Numbered from the stretch's first letter, positions 18,327 to 27,992 are shown. The stretch is DNA of 64,000 nucleotides from Roseovarius aestuariivivens (GCF_004761875.1 NZ_SJEY01000001.1:372001-436000); one strand, 5' to 3'. Made by a program: numbers and translations. The notes: a model not told the origin generated them from the letters alone.

Positions 18327-18868
18327 GCCTTGGGGTTATCCTTCAACTCGCCCGCGATCTTGTATTCTTCTGCCGCAGGCACAAAGCCGACGCCCTTGCG
18401 CGCGGACCCCCATTTGCGCACCAGCGCAATCAGATGCAGCGCCGCTGCGGCGGCGCCTGCACCCTTGTTCATCCGCGCAGGGTCTGCGCGCGCCTCGGCC
18501 TGATCGCGGTTTTCCACCGTCAGAATGCCGTTGCCGATGCACAGCCCCTGCAGCCCCAGCAGGGTGATCCCCCGGCTGCTGTCGTTGCAAACCGTTTCGT
18601 AATGCGTGGTTTCGCCGCGAATGACACAGCCAAGCGCGACATAGCCGTCGTAATTGCTCATCCGCTCGGCGATGCCGATCGCCGTGGGCACCTCCAGCGC
18701 GCCGGGCACCTCAATCACCTCATGCGTGCCGCCGCAGGCCTCGATCTCGGCGGTGGCGCCCGCGATCAGCTGATCGGCGATATCGCGGTAAAACGGCGCG
18801 ACCACGATCAGGATCTTCACCGGTTTGTCGAATTCCGGGCGCGGCAGCGTGTACTCGGTTCCGGCCAT
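18323..18868 (-). CDS. ribH: 6,7-dimethyl-8-ribityllumazine synthase
   Basis: 181 residues. The enzyme condenses 3,4-dihydroxy-2-butanone 4-phosphate with 5-amino-6-ribitylaminouracil in riboflavin synthesis. Typical blocks are present: VVAPFYRDIADQLIAGA, VPGALEVPTAI, GCVIRGETTHYETVCNDSSRG with the catalytic-loop histidine, and GNGILTVENRDQAEARAD. It starts four bases after the ribB stop with AAGGGG as ribosome-binding site, so it is coupled to the gene that supplies one of its substrates. Confidence 0.96.
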   Translation of the reverse strand: MAGTEYTLPRPEFDKPVKILIVVAPFYRDIADQLIAGATAEIEACGGTHEVIEVPGALEVPTAIGIAERMSNYDGYVALGCVIRGETTHYETVCNDSSRGITLLGLQGLCIGNGILTVENRDQAEARADPARMNKGAGAAAAALHLIALVRKWGSARKGVGFVPAAEEYKIAGELKDNPKA

Positions 18869-18872
18869 GGGG

Positions 18873-20021
18873 TTACCCCTTGCTCAGCGGGCGCGTGCCC
18901 ACGATGGAAATGCCGTAGGCGTCAAGGCCAAGATAGCGCGTGTCGGGGCTGTCGGTCACGAGGATCAGCTCGTGCAGACCCATCGTCGACATTATTTGCG
19001 CGCCAAGGCCGGTCTGCTTGACCGTGCGCGGCCCTTCCTCCTCGTCAAGCTCGCTTGCGAGGCTCGGACGCGGCTGCCGGAAAAGGAAGACCGCGCCACG
19101 GCCTTCCTCGGCGATGATCTCCATCGCGCGCGGAAGCTTTGCGGTGGGCCGGCCCCCCCGCGCCTCAAGCCCGATCCCCAGCACGTCCTCCAGCGCGTTC
19201 AGCGCATGGGTTCGTGCCAGCACCGGCTGGCCGTCATAGATGTCGCCCTTGACCAGAACGACATGCTCTGTGCCGCTGATCTGGTCGGCAAAGATGCGCA
19301 TATCCCACGCGCCGCCATGAGAGGACGTGATCGTCTCGTGCCGCACCTCGCGCACGAGGTTGTCGTGCTTGTGGCGATAGGCGATCAGGTCCGAGATCGT
19401 GCCGATCTTCATGTCATGGGCTTTTGCGAAGGCGATCAGGTCGGGCAGGCGGGCCATCGTCCCATCCTCCTTCATGATCTCGCAGATCACGCCGGCGGGC
19501 TTTAGCCCCGCCAGCCGCGCGATATCGACCGCCGCCTCGGTATGGCCGGCGCGCACCAGAACCCCACCGTTCCGCGCGCGCAGGGGAAAGACGTGACCGG
19601 GTGTGGCGATATGCGCCTGGGTATTCTGTTCGTTGATCGCGGTGGCGATGGTCAGCGCCCGATCAGCGGCGGAAATTCCGGTGCTCACGCCCTCGCGCGC
19701 CTCGATACTCACCGTGAACGCGGTCTCATGCCGAGACGAGTTGTTCACCGCCATCATCGGCAGGCCCAGCCGGTCGATCCGCTCGGCGGTCATCGGCAGG
19801 CAGATAAGGCCCTTGCCATGGGTGGCCATGAAATTGATCGCCTGCGCATCGGCGAATTCGGCGGCGATGACAAGATCACCCTCGTTCTCGCGGTCCTCGT
19901 GATCGACGAGGATGAACATCTTGCCCGCGCGCGCGTCCGCGATGATCTCCTCTGTCGGTGAGATCGCGCTGCGCAGTTCCGCTTCGACGGGACCGGGTTT
20001 TTCAAAGGCTTGCTCTGGCAT
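18873..20021 (-). CDS. ribB: 3,4-dihydroxy-2-butanone-4-phosphate synthase with degenerate GTP cyclohydrolase II-like domain
   Basis: 382 residues from the ATG at 20021 ([10 protein letters not shown], with AGAGGGG upstream); the frame is open 120 bases further but without support. The N-terminal RibB domain is intact: [11 protein letters not shown] (about residues 40-50), [27 protein letters not shown]. From about residue 215 the chain follows the GTP cyclohydrolase II fold, but the zinc-binding cysteines are gone: where active enzymes have the ECLTGD and RCDCG elements this protein reads [14 protein letters not shown], and that domain has no cysteine. It probably makes only the RibB product; a separate RibA would be needed elsewhere. 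Confidence 0.92.
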   Translation of the reverse strand: MPEQAFEKPGPVEAELRSAISPTEEIIADARAGKMFILVDHEDRENEGDLVIAAEFADAQAINFMATHGKGLICLPMTAERIDRLGLPMMAVNNSSRHETAFTVSIEAREGVSTGISAADRALTIATAINEQNTQAHIATPGHVFPLRARNGGVLVRAGHTEAAVDIARLAGLKPAGVICEIMKEDGTMARLPDLIAFAKAHDMKIGTISDLIAYRHKHDNLVREVRHETITSSHGGAWDMRIFADQISGTEHVVLVKGDIYDGQPVLARTHALNALEDVLGIGLEARGGRPTAKLPRAMEIIAEEGRGAVFLFRQPRPSLASELDEEEGPRTVKQTGLGAQIMSTMGLHELILVTDSPDTRYLGLDAYGISIVGTRPLSKG

Positions 20022-20329
20022 GTTGCCCCTCTGGCAGTGACCGACCGCCAGATAGCGCAGGGGCGCGGGAATGGCCAGAGGCGACGTCGGGTTCTGCGCC
20101 GCGTATGATGGCAAGGGGTAAAGGGACCGCGCGCTTGCCAACTACGGGCGAAGGCGATTTGGCAATCATATGGCTGTGTGGCGCACCGCGCCCAGACGTT
20201 GCAGGTTGGTTCAATCGACCGTTCCCGGCACAAGCGTCACAAAGCCACACCACCGGTATCATTCCGCTCACGCTCTTGAGGCGACCGCCCGGTGTGATAC
20301 ACTTTTGTCGAGCACAAAGGAGTCGTCCA
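20022..20329. other. intergenic region between ribB and a small membrane protein gene
   Basis: 308 bp of divergent control region. I looked for an FMN riboswitch in front of ribB and did not see its conserved segments. No tRNA or convincing small ORF is visible. Confidence 0.5.
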
Positions 20330-20662
20330 ATGCCCAAGCTCATCCGTCTTTACATCGTCAACGTCGCCATCGGCTTTGCCATCGCGGCGGTGTTTGTCGG
20401 GATGCTTCTGTGGTTCGACATCGCCAATCTGTGGCATCTGGTGAGCCACTCCGACAAGGGCTGGCTCGCCGTGCTCATCCTCTGGATTTCGAACGGGATC
20501 ATTTTCGCCGGCGTCCAGTTCGGTATCGCCGTGATGCGGCTCAAGGACGATGACGACGACGACCACCCCGGCGGCGGTCTGCGCGAGCGGGTGATGCAAC
20601 GCGATCACGCGACCATCCCGGTGCGCGTCGACGAGCGGCATCGCGACTTCTGGCAAAACTGA
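20330..20662 (+). CDS. small two-helix membrane protein
   Basis: 110 residues from the ATG at 20330, with AAAGGAG about ten bases upstream. Two hydrophobic segments (about residues 7-29 and 42-64) are followed by an acidic run of five or six aspartates and a charged tail (LRERVMQRDHATIPVRVDERH). The layout is that of a small inner-membrane protein with a cytosolic tail. I do not recognise a named family. It stands alone between the divergent ribB operon and the palindrome-containing spacer before mmcB. Confidence 0.75.
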   Translation: MPKLIRLYIVNVAIGFAIAAVFVGMLLWFDIANLWHLVSHSDKGWLAVLILWISNGIIFAGVQFGIAVMRLKDDDDDDHPGGGLRERVMQRDHATIPVRVDERHRDFWQN

Positions 20663-20691
20663 TCGTGGAGCGGGCTTCTCCCGCTTCAGAC

Positions 20692-20744
20692 TTTTGTACA
20701 AAATGGACAAACGCCCTCAAAAGCTTGGGTCATTTTGTACAATT
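20692..20744. repeat. paired TTGTACAA palindromes in inverted repeat
   Basis: A perfect 12-bp palindrome TTTTGTACAAAA at 20692-20703 and a second TTGTACAA core at 20735-20742; core centres are 41 bp apart, about four helical turns. The flanks also mirror each other: TTGTACAAAATG (20694-20705) against CATTTTGTACAA (20731-20742). Probably an operator for a dimeric regulator; regulator unknown. Confidence 0.6.
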
Positions 20745-20962
20745 CGCGGGATGTGACGGGCCCGCACGCAACCGTTTGGTTATCTCATTCCCGAGGACCT
20801 GTATGAACAGGTGGGCGCCGGTTAAACTGACCAGGGCCAGAACAGAGCCAGCTCCCTCGGATTTGCTTAAGGCCACCGGAATGCAACCGTTCACGAGAAG
20901 GGCAGCACCCGTCACGCACCACAGGTAATCCCTTCCTGCACCGGCGGCAAGGGGTTGCTTTT

Positions 20963-20977
20963 GTTCATCCTTTGTTC
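20963..20977 (+). promoter_or_regulatory. LexA box (GTTC-N7-GTTC)
   Basis: GTTC at 20963-20966 and GTTC at 20974-20977 with exactly seven bases between, matching the direct-repeat LexA operator of alphaproteobacteria, and ending 11 bases before the mmcB start. Implies SOS control of mmcB, as known for the Caulobacter orthologue. Confidence 0.85.
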
Positions 20978-20988
20978 ATACTGTCACT

Positions 20989-21432
20989 ATGCATGTCGAG
21001 ACCCTTCAAACCCTGCAGCCCGGACAGCTTCTGGCCCGCGGCGTCTGCCGGCACCTGCTGGGTCATGACTTTGTTTCCATTGAGGAATTCACGCCCGAAA
21101 AGGGCAAGCGAGTGGACGTGATGGCGCTTGGTCCCAAGGGCGAAATCTGGGTTATCGAGTGCAAATCCAGCCGCGCCGATTTTCTTTCGGACTGTAAATG
21201 GGAGGGTTATCTCGATTGGTGCGACCGCTATTTCTGGGCCGTAGACGACAGCTTTCCAACCGAGCTTTTGCCCGAAGAGACAGGTCTTATCATCGCGGAT
21301 GCCTATGACGCCCAGATTCTGCGCATGGCGCCCGAAAACAAACTACCCGCCTCGCGCCGCACAGCGCTCATTCGCCGCATCGCACGCCACGCCGCCTTGC
21401 GCCTGCAGGGCCTGCGCGACCCCGGTCTATGA
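20989..21432 (+). CDS. mmcB: MmcB family DNA repair protein
   Basis: 147 residues. The sequence has the restriction-endonuclease-like core of the MmcB family: a glutamate near VSIEEFTPEKGKRVDVMAL, then WVIECKSSRADFLSDCKWEGY (E-x-K catalytic pair) and WCDRYFWAVDDSFP. In Caulobacter, MmcB is a LexA-regulated protein needed for resistance to mitomycin C. The LexA box directly upstream supports the assignment. It is a single gene, convergent with the small DUF6324 ORF, whose stop overlaps the end of mmcB by a few bases. Confidence 0.9.
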   Translation: MHVETLQTLQPGQLLARGVCRHLLGHDFVSIEEFTPEKGKRVDVMALGPKGEIWVIECKSSRADFLSDCKWEGYLDWCDRYFWAVDDSFPTELLPEETGLIIADAYDAQILRMAPENKLPASRRTALIRRIARHAALRLQGLRDPGL

Positions 21433-21615
21433 ACGTTTGGCCTCGGCGGCCTTGGCGGCGGCAAGTATTTCCTCGGCGATTTCACGAGCTTCGTCAGGTT
21501 CGAAATCCATCGGGATTTCAACGCCTTGCGCCTCGACAAACAGACGCACCATGCCTGCGTCGGTCGGCCCGATCTGCAAGTTCGCTTCGATATCACGTTC
21601 GGTGTTGATACCCAT
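21427..21615 (-). CDS. small DUF6324-like protein
   Basis: 62 residues from the ATG at 21615 with AGGAGGG upstream, starting MGINTERDIEANLQIGPTD. The middle VRLFVEAQGVEIPMDFEPDEA and a C-terminal amphipathic helix (IAEEILAAAKAAEAKRS) fit a conserved roseobacter family I recall as DUF6324, whose function is not known. Its last six bases overlap the 3' end of mmcB on the opposite strand. The frame upstream of the chosen start is open but has no ribosome-binding site. Confidence 0.75.
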   Translation of the reverse strand: MGINTERDIEANLQIGPTDAGMVRLFVEAQGVEIPMDFEPDEAREIAEEILAAAKAAEAKRS

Positions 21616-21820
21616 GTTGCCCTCCTGACAAGCGCCATGCGACCTAGCGTTTTCACCGCGGAAAGGCAAGCGACAGCACAAGTCTTGCTGGCCGATCGGC
21701 ACCGGCGCCCTAGGTCACAACTGCGCATGTGGGTGTCTTTTCGCCTGCCCGCGACACGTACAGGGCGATCAGCGCAAATCGAATTGTGGCCACACGCGTG
21801 TAATGGAATAGTGCCGGTGA

Positions 21821-23638
21821 ATGCCTGGAGACGAAAATTTGCCTGATTCCCGATTGTTTTCGCGATTTTTGTGCCTTCTGGCCCTCATCCTCGCCCCGGT
21901 CAGCCTTTCGGCGACCGAGGTCGCGGTCAGCGTTCCGGGCGCGCGGGAAGAACTGAGCGACCGGCTGCGTAGCGCATCGCTCGTGGTCGAGGCGGCCGAA
22001 AAAGACGGCGCAACCGCCCAAGACGTGCTGGCCGCGGCCCGCGCGGATTACCTTCGGATGATCGAAGTCCTTTATGACGAAGGACATTATGGCGGCGTGG
22101 TCAGCATCCTGGTCGACGGACGAGAGGCGGCGGATATCTCACCGCTCGCCGGACCGCTTGAGATCCGGTCGGTGCAGGTGCGCGTGCAACCGGGCCCGCT
22201 CTTCTGGTTTTCGCGCGCCGAGATCGGGCCTCTGGTTCCGAACACCCGTCCCGCCGAGGGTTATGCGGCAGGCGAGGCGGCGCGCGCCGGTGTGATCCGC
22301 AACGCGGCGCGTGAGGCTGTCGATACCTGGCGAGATGTCGGCCACGCAAAGGCTGAAGTCAGCGATCAGACCATCACGGCGAACCATGCGAAAACCGCGA
22401 TTTCCTCGCAAATCAGCTTGTCGCCGGGGCCGCGCCTGCGGTTTGGCGCGCTCTACATGGACGAAACGCAAAGCAGAGTGCGCCCGGGACGGGTTCGCGC
22501 GATCGCCGGGCTGCCCACCGGCGAAATCTATTCTCCGGCGGAATTGCAGGAAGCAGAGCAACGGCTGCGGCGCACGGGCGCCTTCCGCTCTGTCACATTG
22601 CGTGAAGCCGAAGTACCCACCGCAGATAACCGCCTAGATTTCAACGCCGAACTGACAGACGCCAAGCGCCGTCGTGTCGGTGCAGGGATCGAGCTGTCGT
22701 CGCTTGAGGGACTGACTCTCAGCGGCTTCTGGCTGCATCGCAACCTGCTCGGCGGTGCCGAACGGCTGCGTTTCGATTTCGAGATCGGCGGCATCGGTGG
22801 TGACTCGGGCGGCATCGACTACAAGCTAAGCGGTCGGTACGAACGACCAGCCACCTTTACGCCGAATACCACGCTCTTTCTCGGCTTCACGATCCAGGAA
22901 CTGGACGAGCCCGAATACCGCGAGCGCAGCGGTCGGATCGGAGGCGGTTTGACCCATCGGGTCGATGAGGATCTCACCGTGGAATCCGGGATCATGTACC
23001 AGTATTCTGAGATCGACGATGACCTCGGGTCTCGGACGTTGGAACACTTGCTGTTCCCATCCAGCCTTACCTTCGATGATCGTGATGATGAGTTGAATGC
23101 GACCAAGGGGATTTACCTGAATATCGAGGCGACACCGTTCATTGGCCTCGATAACGATGCCTTGGGAACAAGACTTTACACAGATGCGCGCACATATGTT
23201 GGCCTTGGTGAGGACAACCGATTTGTTCTCGCGGGCCGGTTTCAGCTCGGCTCGGTCGCCGGGGCACGGGCCACCGAAGTTCCGCCGGACATGCTTTTCT
23301 ACTCCGGGGGCGCGGGTACGGTACGCGGGCAGCCTTACCAATCTCTTGCGATAGACATTGGCAACGGCAACCGGATCGGCGGCCGGTCCTTCCTGGCTTT
23401 GTCCGGCGAAGTTCGCACCAAGATTAACGAAAAGTGGTCGATCGTGGGGTTTGCAGACACCGGTTTCGTCGGGCAGGACAGTTGGGGCACCGGCAACGGC
23501 GATTGGCATTCTGGCGCAGGTTTTGGCGCGCGGTACAATACCGGGATCGGTCCGATCCGGGTCGACCTTGCCACCCCGCTGGATGACGACGCGGGTCAGG
23601 ACTTTGAACTATACATCGGGATCGGACAGGCCTTTTGA
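21821..23638 (+). CDS. tamA: TamA, outer-membrane Omp85-family translocation/assembly protein
   Basis: 605 residues. The start could be the ATG at 21821 or a TTG at 21839, which has a better-placed GGAGA; the signal peptide (SRFLCLLALILAPVSLSA) fits either. Three POTRA domains occupy roughly residues 30-265, followed by an Omp85 beta-barrel ending in phenylalanine (IGIGQAF), the usual barrel C-terminus. The barrel includes FLGFTIQELDEPEY and the VRGQPYQSLA lid-lock-like segment. With TamB it forms the TAM complex, which helps insert outer-membrane proteins and has been linked to lipid transport. tamB overlaps its stop. Confidence 0.93.
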   Translation: MPGDENLPDSRLFSRFLCLLALILAPVSLSATEVAVSVPGAREELSDRLRSASLVVEAAEKDGATAQDVLAAARADYLRMIEVLYDEGHYGGVVSILVDGREAADISPLAGPLEIRSVQVRVQPGPLFWFSRAEIGPLVPNTRPAEGYAAGEAARAGVIRNAAREAVDTWRDVGHAKAEVSDQTITANHAKTAISSQISLSPGPRLRFGALYMDETQSRVRPGRVRAIAGLPTGEIYSPAELQEAEQRLRRTGAFRSVTLREAEVPTADNRLDFNAELTDAKRRRVGAGIELSSLEGLTLSGFWLHRNLLGGAERLRFDFEIGGIGGDSGGIDYKLSGRYERPATFTPNTTLFLGFTIQELDEPEYRERSGRIGGGLTHRVDEDLTVESGIMYQYSEIDDDLGSRTLEHLLFPSSLTFDDRDDELNATKGIYLNIEATPFIGLDNDALGTRLYTDARTYVGLGEDNRFVLAGRFQLGSVAGARATEVPPDMLFYSGGAGTVRGQPYQSLAIDIGNGNRIGGRSFLALSGEVRTKINEKWSIVGFADTGFVGQDSWGTGNGDWHSGAGFGARYNTGIGPIRVDLATPLDDDAGQDFELYIGIGQAF

Positions 23639-26600
23639 TGCGCTTTCTCAGGATTTTTGCGACGCTTCTGATGCTGCCGATCACGGCCGCGGCACAGGAT
23701 CAGGACGACAAAAGTTATATTGAGGGCTGGCTTCAGGATGCGCTGTCGGGTGCGGGCCGCAGCGTGACCGTAACTGGCTTTCAGGGCGCGTTGTCTTCGA
23801 ATGCGACAATGCAGGAGCTGACGATCGCGGACGAAGATGGCGTCTGGTTCACGATGCGGGGCGCATCTTTGGTGTGGTCGCGCAGCGCCTTGCTGGCCGG
23901 GCGGCTGGAGGTTGAGGAACTGACCGCAGAGCGGATCGAATTGGTTAGGCTGCCGCAATCGGAAGAGCAGGTTTCGACCGAGGACACACAAGCCTGGGAA
24001 TTCAAGCTGCCGGATCTGCCGGTCTCGGTGAACGTCGATCTTGTCCGTGCCGAGCAAGTGGTTCTGGGTGAATCCGTTATCGGTCAGCCGGTGACCTTGT
24101 CGCTGGAAGGCAGTTTCCGTCTGGATGATGGCGAAGCACAGGCGCGGCTCGATATTCGTCGCACCGACCGCGCGGACGAGCTTGTTTTTGCGGGCAGTTT
24201 CTCTAACGAGACCCGAGTTCTTGGACTTGATCTGAGCTTTTCCGAGACAGGTGGCGGCATGGTATCGGAGTTGCTCGGCATACCCGGAGCCCCAGCGTTG
24301 CAGTTGACCGTCTCAGGCGAGGCACCTCTGTCGGACTATGCGGCGCGCGTGGCCCTGTCGACCGATGGTGTTCAGCGGCTTGGCGGGTCTGTCCGGATCG
24401 GCACGGCGGCCGACGCGGTCGGCAAGGGATATTCGTTTTCCGCCGGGCTACGCGGCGATGTGCGCGTGCTTGTAACCTCTGATTTGCATCCCTTCTTCGG
24501 CGAGAATGCCGAGCTTTCGGTTGCGGGCCAGACCGCTGCCGACGGCCGTCTTCGCGTCGATGACCTGCAGGTCGCGACCGGAGCGCTAGAACTTGGCGGC
24601 AATTTGGCTCTCGCCCCGGATGGCTGGCCAGAACGGTTCTCGCTACAGGGCAGGATTGGCCAAGGCTCCGAGGTTCGGTTGCCTTTCGGCGGCGCCGATG
24701 CGGCGCTCGGCAATGCCGAAATCTCGGCGGAATTCGATGCAGAGGATGGAGATCGCTGGCAGATCGAGGTCACCGCGACCGGATTTTCAAATGCGCAGAT
24801 CGGGCTCGACCGCGCGGAAATCTCCGGTGGCGGTCTGATAGATCGAGATGGCGCCCCGGCTTTCACCGCCGATCTTTTGTACCGTCTGACAGGGCTTTCG
24901 CATGTCGATCCCGGCCTCGCCGCGGCGATTGGACCCGGGCCGGAAGGCAGGCTTGAACTGGCGTGGCAGCCCGGTGCGCCGCTTGACATGAAAAACCTGC
25001 AATTGACGAGCGGCGACCTAAGCCTGAGCGCGTCTGCAGCGCTCGACAATCTCTCGGACGGGTTTCCCGTTTCTGGCCGGGCCGCCATTGAAGCGGGTGA
25101 CCTGTCGCGGTTTGCGGCCCTTGCGAACCGGGCACTTGGCGGTGCGGCGACCCTCACCGTGACGGGCGATGGCACGCTTTTGGGCGGTGCGTTCGATGCA
25201 GAGGTCGAGGCCGTGACCAACGACCTGCGCGTCGGCGAGCCGCGGGTCGAGCCAGTTCTGCGCGGCCGGTCGGAGCTTTCCGTATCGGCGCGCCGCGACA
25301 CCGAGGGCACGGTGCTCGAGGCGCTTTTGTTGGAAAATGCCGCCGTCACGGCCCGCGCCTCGGGCCGTCTTGATCCCGATGATGGACAACTCGACATCGA
25401 AGCGCGTTTGCGTGACGTCTCCCTTTTGGAGCCGAGCCTCAATGGACCGGCGACGGTCGACACGCAGGTTGCCTGGGATGCAAGCGACCGTCTGCGCCTG
25501 TCGCGTCTTGTCGCGTCCGTCGCTGAGGCCGAGATCACCGCGAGCGGCTCGTTGGTGCCGGATGACCCCGGCTTGCCCGCGGAGGGTCGCGTCACGCTAC
25601 GAGCTGCCGATCTGTCGCGGTTTGCCGCGCTTGCGGGTCGGGACCTTGGCGGTTCGGTTGACCTCACGCTCGAAGGCAACGGGCGGGTTCTTGAGCGGAC
25701 GGGCGAGGCTACTCTGAATGCGACCACGCAGGATCTGCGCGTAGACGAGGAACGGTTGGACCCTATGATGCGGGGGCGCTCGACTCTTTTGGTCGCAGGC
25801 CGATACGATCCCGACGCCGCAAGCGTGCTGGAGCGGTTTGAACTGCACAACGACGCCATCCGCGCAACGGCCTCCGGACAACTTGATCAAACGGAAGGGC
25901 GCTTGACGCTTGATACGCGTCTGACCGAGGTCGGTCTTGTCGAGCCGAAACTGAACGGCCCGGCGACTGTGGACACGGCGCTGACATGGGATGTCCAGGA
26001 AGAACAATTGACCCTGTCACGCCTTGAGGCGGCTGTGGCCGGGGCGACATTGACCGCACAAGGCCGCGTGAAGCCGAACGATCCCGCGTTGCCGGCGCAG
26101 GGACGCGTGGAGGTGACTGCGCCGGAATTGGCACGTTTCGCAAGCCTAGCGGGGCGCGCGTTGAGTGGGGAGCTTTCGGCCTCGCTTGAGGGCGAGGGCG
26201 ATGTGCGTGGTGAGCGCTTCGATATCACCACCTCGGTCAATGGTGCCCGCCTGCGCACCGGGATTGCGGAATTGGACCGGCTGCTTGGCGGTCAGTTGGA
26301 GCTTGACGCAGCGGCGGCTTACACGGACGAGCGCATCTCGGTTGATTTTTTCCGGTTTCTCTCGGCGCAGGTGCGCGCCAATGCCTCGGGCTCTGGTCCG
26401 GGTCAGCCGATTTCGATCAACGCGCGACTGGCAGATGTCGGGCTCATCGCTCCCGGCTTTAACGGACCGGCGCAAGTGAATGGCACGATCACGCCGCGTG
26501 ACGGACAGGGGCGCGATCTTGGCGTCAATATCCAGGCCACCGGACCCGGCGGGATCACGGCGCAGGTGACGGGCGATATTCTCGATTTGGGTCAGCGTCT

Positions 26601-27885
26601 TGCACTCTCGGCGACGGGCGTTGCGCCCCTTGGGCTGGTCAACGGCTTCATCGCACCGCGTTCGGTGCAGGGCCGCGCAAATTTCGATCTGTCGATCAAC
26701 GGCGCACCCGGTCTTAACGCAGTCTCGGGTCGGGCGGTGATTTCGGATACCCGCGTGTCCCTGCCGAAAATTAACGCTGCGCTCAATGACATCAACGGTA
26801 CCGTAACGCTGTCGAATGGGCAGGCATTGACGGAACTTGGTGGTACCGCCGGGGCGGGAGGGACGTTCCGGCTGCGCGGGCCGATCACGCTGTCGGGCGG
26901 CATTCCCGCGCAGCTGGAGGTGATCCTGACCGAACTGGGTGTCGTCGAGCCGAACCTCTTCCGGACGCGGCTGAACGGCGTGGTGACCCTGCGCGGGCCC
27001 CTGACCGGGGGCGCGACCATTGGAGGGTCCATTGCGCTTGGCGCCACCGAGTTGCAGGTGCCTTCGGGGTCGAGCGCGGCGGGCGGTGCCGCAATCGAAA
27101 TCCGGCACATCAACGAACCGCGCGCGGTGGCGCAGACCCGGCGCCGCGCGGGACTTATCAAGGAAGCGGCTGACAGCGGTCGACCGGTGGTCTTTCCGCT
27201 TGATCTGGCCATCAGCGCCCCAAACCGGATTTTCGTTCGGGGACGCGGACTTGACGCCGAGCTTGGCGGGCAGCTTCAGCTGAGTGGAACAACGGCGGAT
27301 GTGCAGGCCAGCGGGCTTTTCGAACTGATCCGGGGCCGGATCGACGTTCTTGGACAAAGGCTTGAACTGACCGAGGGGCGGATCACCCTGCGCGGCGCAC
27401 TGGACCCCTATTTGCGCTTCGTTGCCGAAACGGAGGCCGATGATGTGGTCGTGCGTATCATCCTTGATGGCCTTGCCTCGTCGCCGAGCGTGTCCTTCGA
27501 ATCCGATCCGGACATGCCGCAGGAAGAGGCCCTGGCGCTGTTGCTGTTCGGCCGCGGAATAGACGAGATCTCGGCCTTTCAGGCCGCGGAACTGGCGCTG
27601 GCCGTGGCGACGCTTTCGGGGCAGCGCAGCGGTGGATTGCAGGGTGGTCTGCGTTCGGCCTTGGGTCTGAGTGATCTCGACGTCACCTCGACCGAGGATG
27701 GCGCCACGCAGTTCGAGGCCGGCGCCTATCTGACCGAGAACCTCTATTCCAGCGTCACCGCTGATACAGATGGCAACCAGCAGATCAATCTCAACCTGGA
27801 TCTTTCGAAGACCCTGACGGTCAAGGGCCGGACCGGGACGGACGGGGATACCGGGATCGGGATCTTCTTCGAAAAGGACTATTGA
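23638..27885 (+). CDS. tamB: TamB, translocation and assembly module protein
   Basis: 1415 residues from the ATG at 23638, which overlaps the tamA stop by one base (TGATG). The N-terminus (MRFLRIFATLLMLPITAAAQ) acts as signal or anchor; the chain then forms the long beta-taco of AsmA-like proteins and ends in the DUF490/TamB domain (GRIDVLGQRLELTEGRITL, SPSVSFESDPDMPQEEALAL). It spans the periplasm and partners TamA. Between about residues 480 and 850 there is a visible internal repeat of about 170 residues (SRFAALANRALGG, SRFAALAGRDLGG, ARFASLAGRALSG), described under findings. It is slightly longer than the E. coli protein. Confidence 0.93.
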   Translation: MRFLRIFATLLMLPITAAAQDQDDKSYIEGWLQDALSGAGRSVTVTGFQGALSSNATMQELTIADEDGVWFTMRGASLVWSRSALLAGRLEVEELTAERIELVRLPQSEEQVSTEDTQAWEFKLPDLPVSVNVDLVRAEQVVLGESVIGQPVTLSLEGSFRLDDGEAQARLDIRRTDRADELVFAGSFSNETRVLGLDLSFSETGGGMVSELLGIPGAPALQLTVSGEAPLSDYAARVALSTDGVQRLGGSVRIGTAADAVGKGYSFSAGLRGDVRVLVTSDLHPFFGENAELSVAGQTAADGRLRVDDLQVATGALELGGNLALAPDGWPERFSLQGRIGQGSEVRLPFGGADAALGNAEISAEFDAEDGDRWQIEVTATGFSNAQIGLDRAEISGGGLIDRDGAPAFTADLLYRLTGLSHVDPGLAAAIGPGPEGRLELAWQPGAPLDMKNLQLTSGDLSLSASAALDNLSDGFPVSGRAAIEAGDLSRFAALANRALGGAATLTVTGDGTLLGGAFDAEVEAVTNDLRVGEPRVEPVLRGRSELSVSARRDTEGTVLEALLLENAAVTARASGRLDPDDGQLDIEARLRDVSLLEPSLNGPATVDTQVAWDASDRLRLSRLVASVAEAEITASGSLVPDDPGLPAEGRVTLRAADLSRFAALAGRDLGGSVDLTLEGNGRVLERTGEATLNATTQDLRVDEERLDPMMRGRSTLLVAGRYDPDAASVLERFELHNDAIRATASGQLDQTEGRLTLDTRLTEVGLVEPKLNGPATVDTALTWDVQEEQLTLSRLEAAVAGATLTAQGRVKPNDPALPAQGRVEVTAPELARFASLAGRALSGELSASLEGEGDVRGERFDITTSVNGARLRTGIAELDRLLGGQLELDAAAAYTDERISVDFFRFLSAQVRANASGSGPGQPISINARLADVGLIAPGFNGPAQVNGTITPRDGQGRDLGVNIQATGPGGITAQVTGDILDLGQRLALSATGVAPLGLVNGFIAPRSVQGRANFDLSINGAPGLNAVSGRAVISDTRVSLPKINAALNDINGTVTLSNGQALTELGGTAGAGGTFRLRGPITLSGGIPAQLEVILTELGVVEPNLFRTRLNGVVTLRGPLTGGATIGGSIALGATELQVPSGSSAAGGAAIEIRHINEPRAVAQTRRRAGLIKEAADSGRPVVFPLDLAISAPNRIFVRGRGLDAELGGQLQLSGTTADVQASGLFELIRGRIDVLGQRLELTEGRITLRGALDPYLRFVAETEADDVVVRIILDGLASSPSVSFESDPDMPQEEALALLLFGRGIDEISAFQAAELALAVATLSGQRSGGLQGGLRSALGLSDLDVTSTEDGATQFEAGAYLTENLYSSVTADTDGNQQINLNLDLSKTLTVKGRTGTDGDTGIGIFFEKDY

Positions 27886-27992
27886 AGCCGCAGACCCGGC
27901 GCGACTTTTGCCGCGCTTTCGCAGTTGCATCGCGCGATCAGCTTTGGCATATGGGGCTTCAGTTTTCCCTCGCCGGGGCAGACGCAGCACAA

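Larger units (their letters stand above)
20663..20988. other. intergenic region before mmcB
   Basis: 326 bp without a convincing gene; the short frames on both strands have no ribosome-binding site or family pattern. It contains the TTGTACAA palindrome pair (20692-20744) and the LexA box (20963-20977). Confidence 0.6.

Noticed and set aside
20022..20329. FMN riboswitch in front of ribB
   Set aside because: The conserved RFN helices and loop sequences are not present in the leader.
24372..27990. Long minus-strand frames across tamB
   Set aside because: Shadows of tamB codon bias; the serine/arginine-rich and basic translations resemble no protein family.
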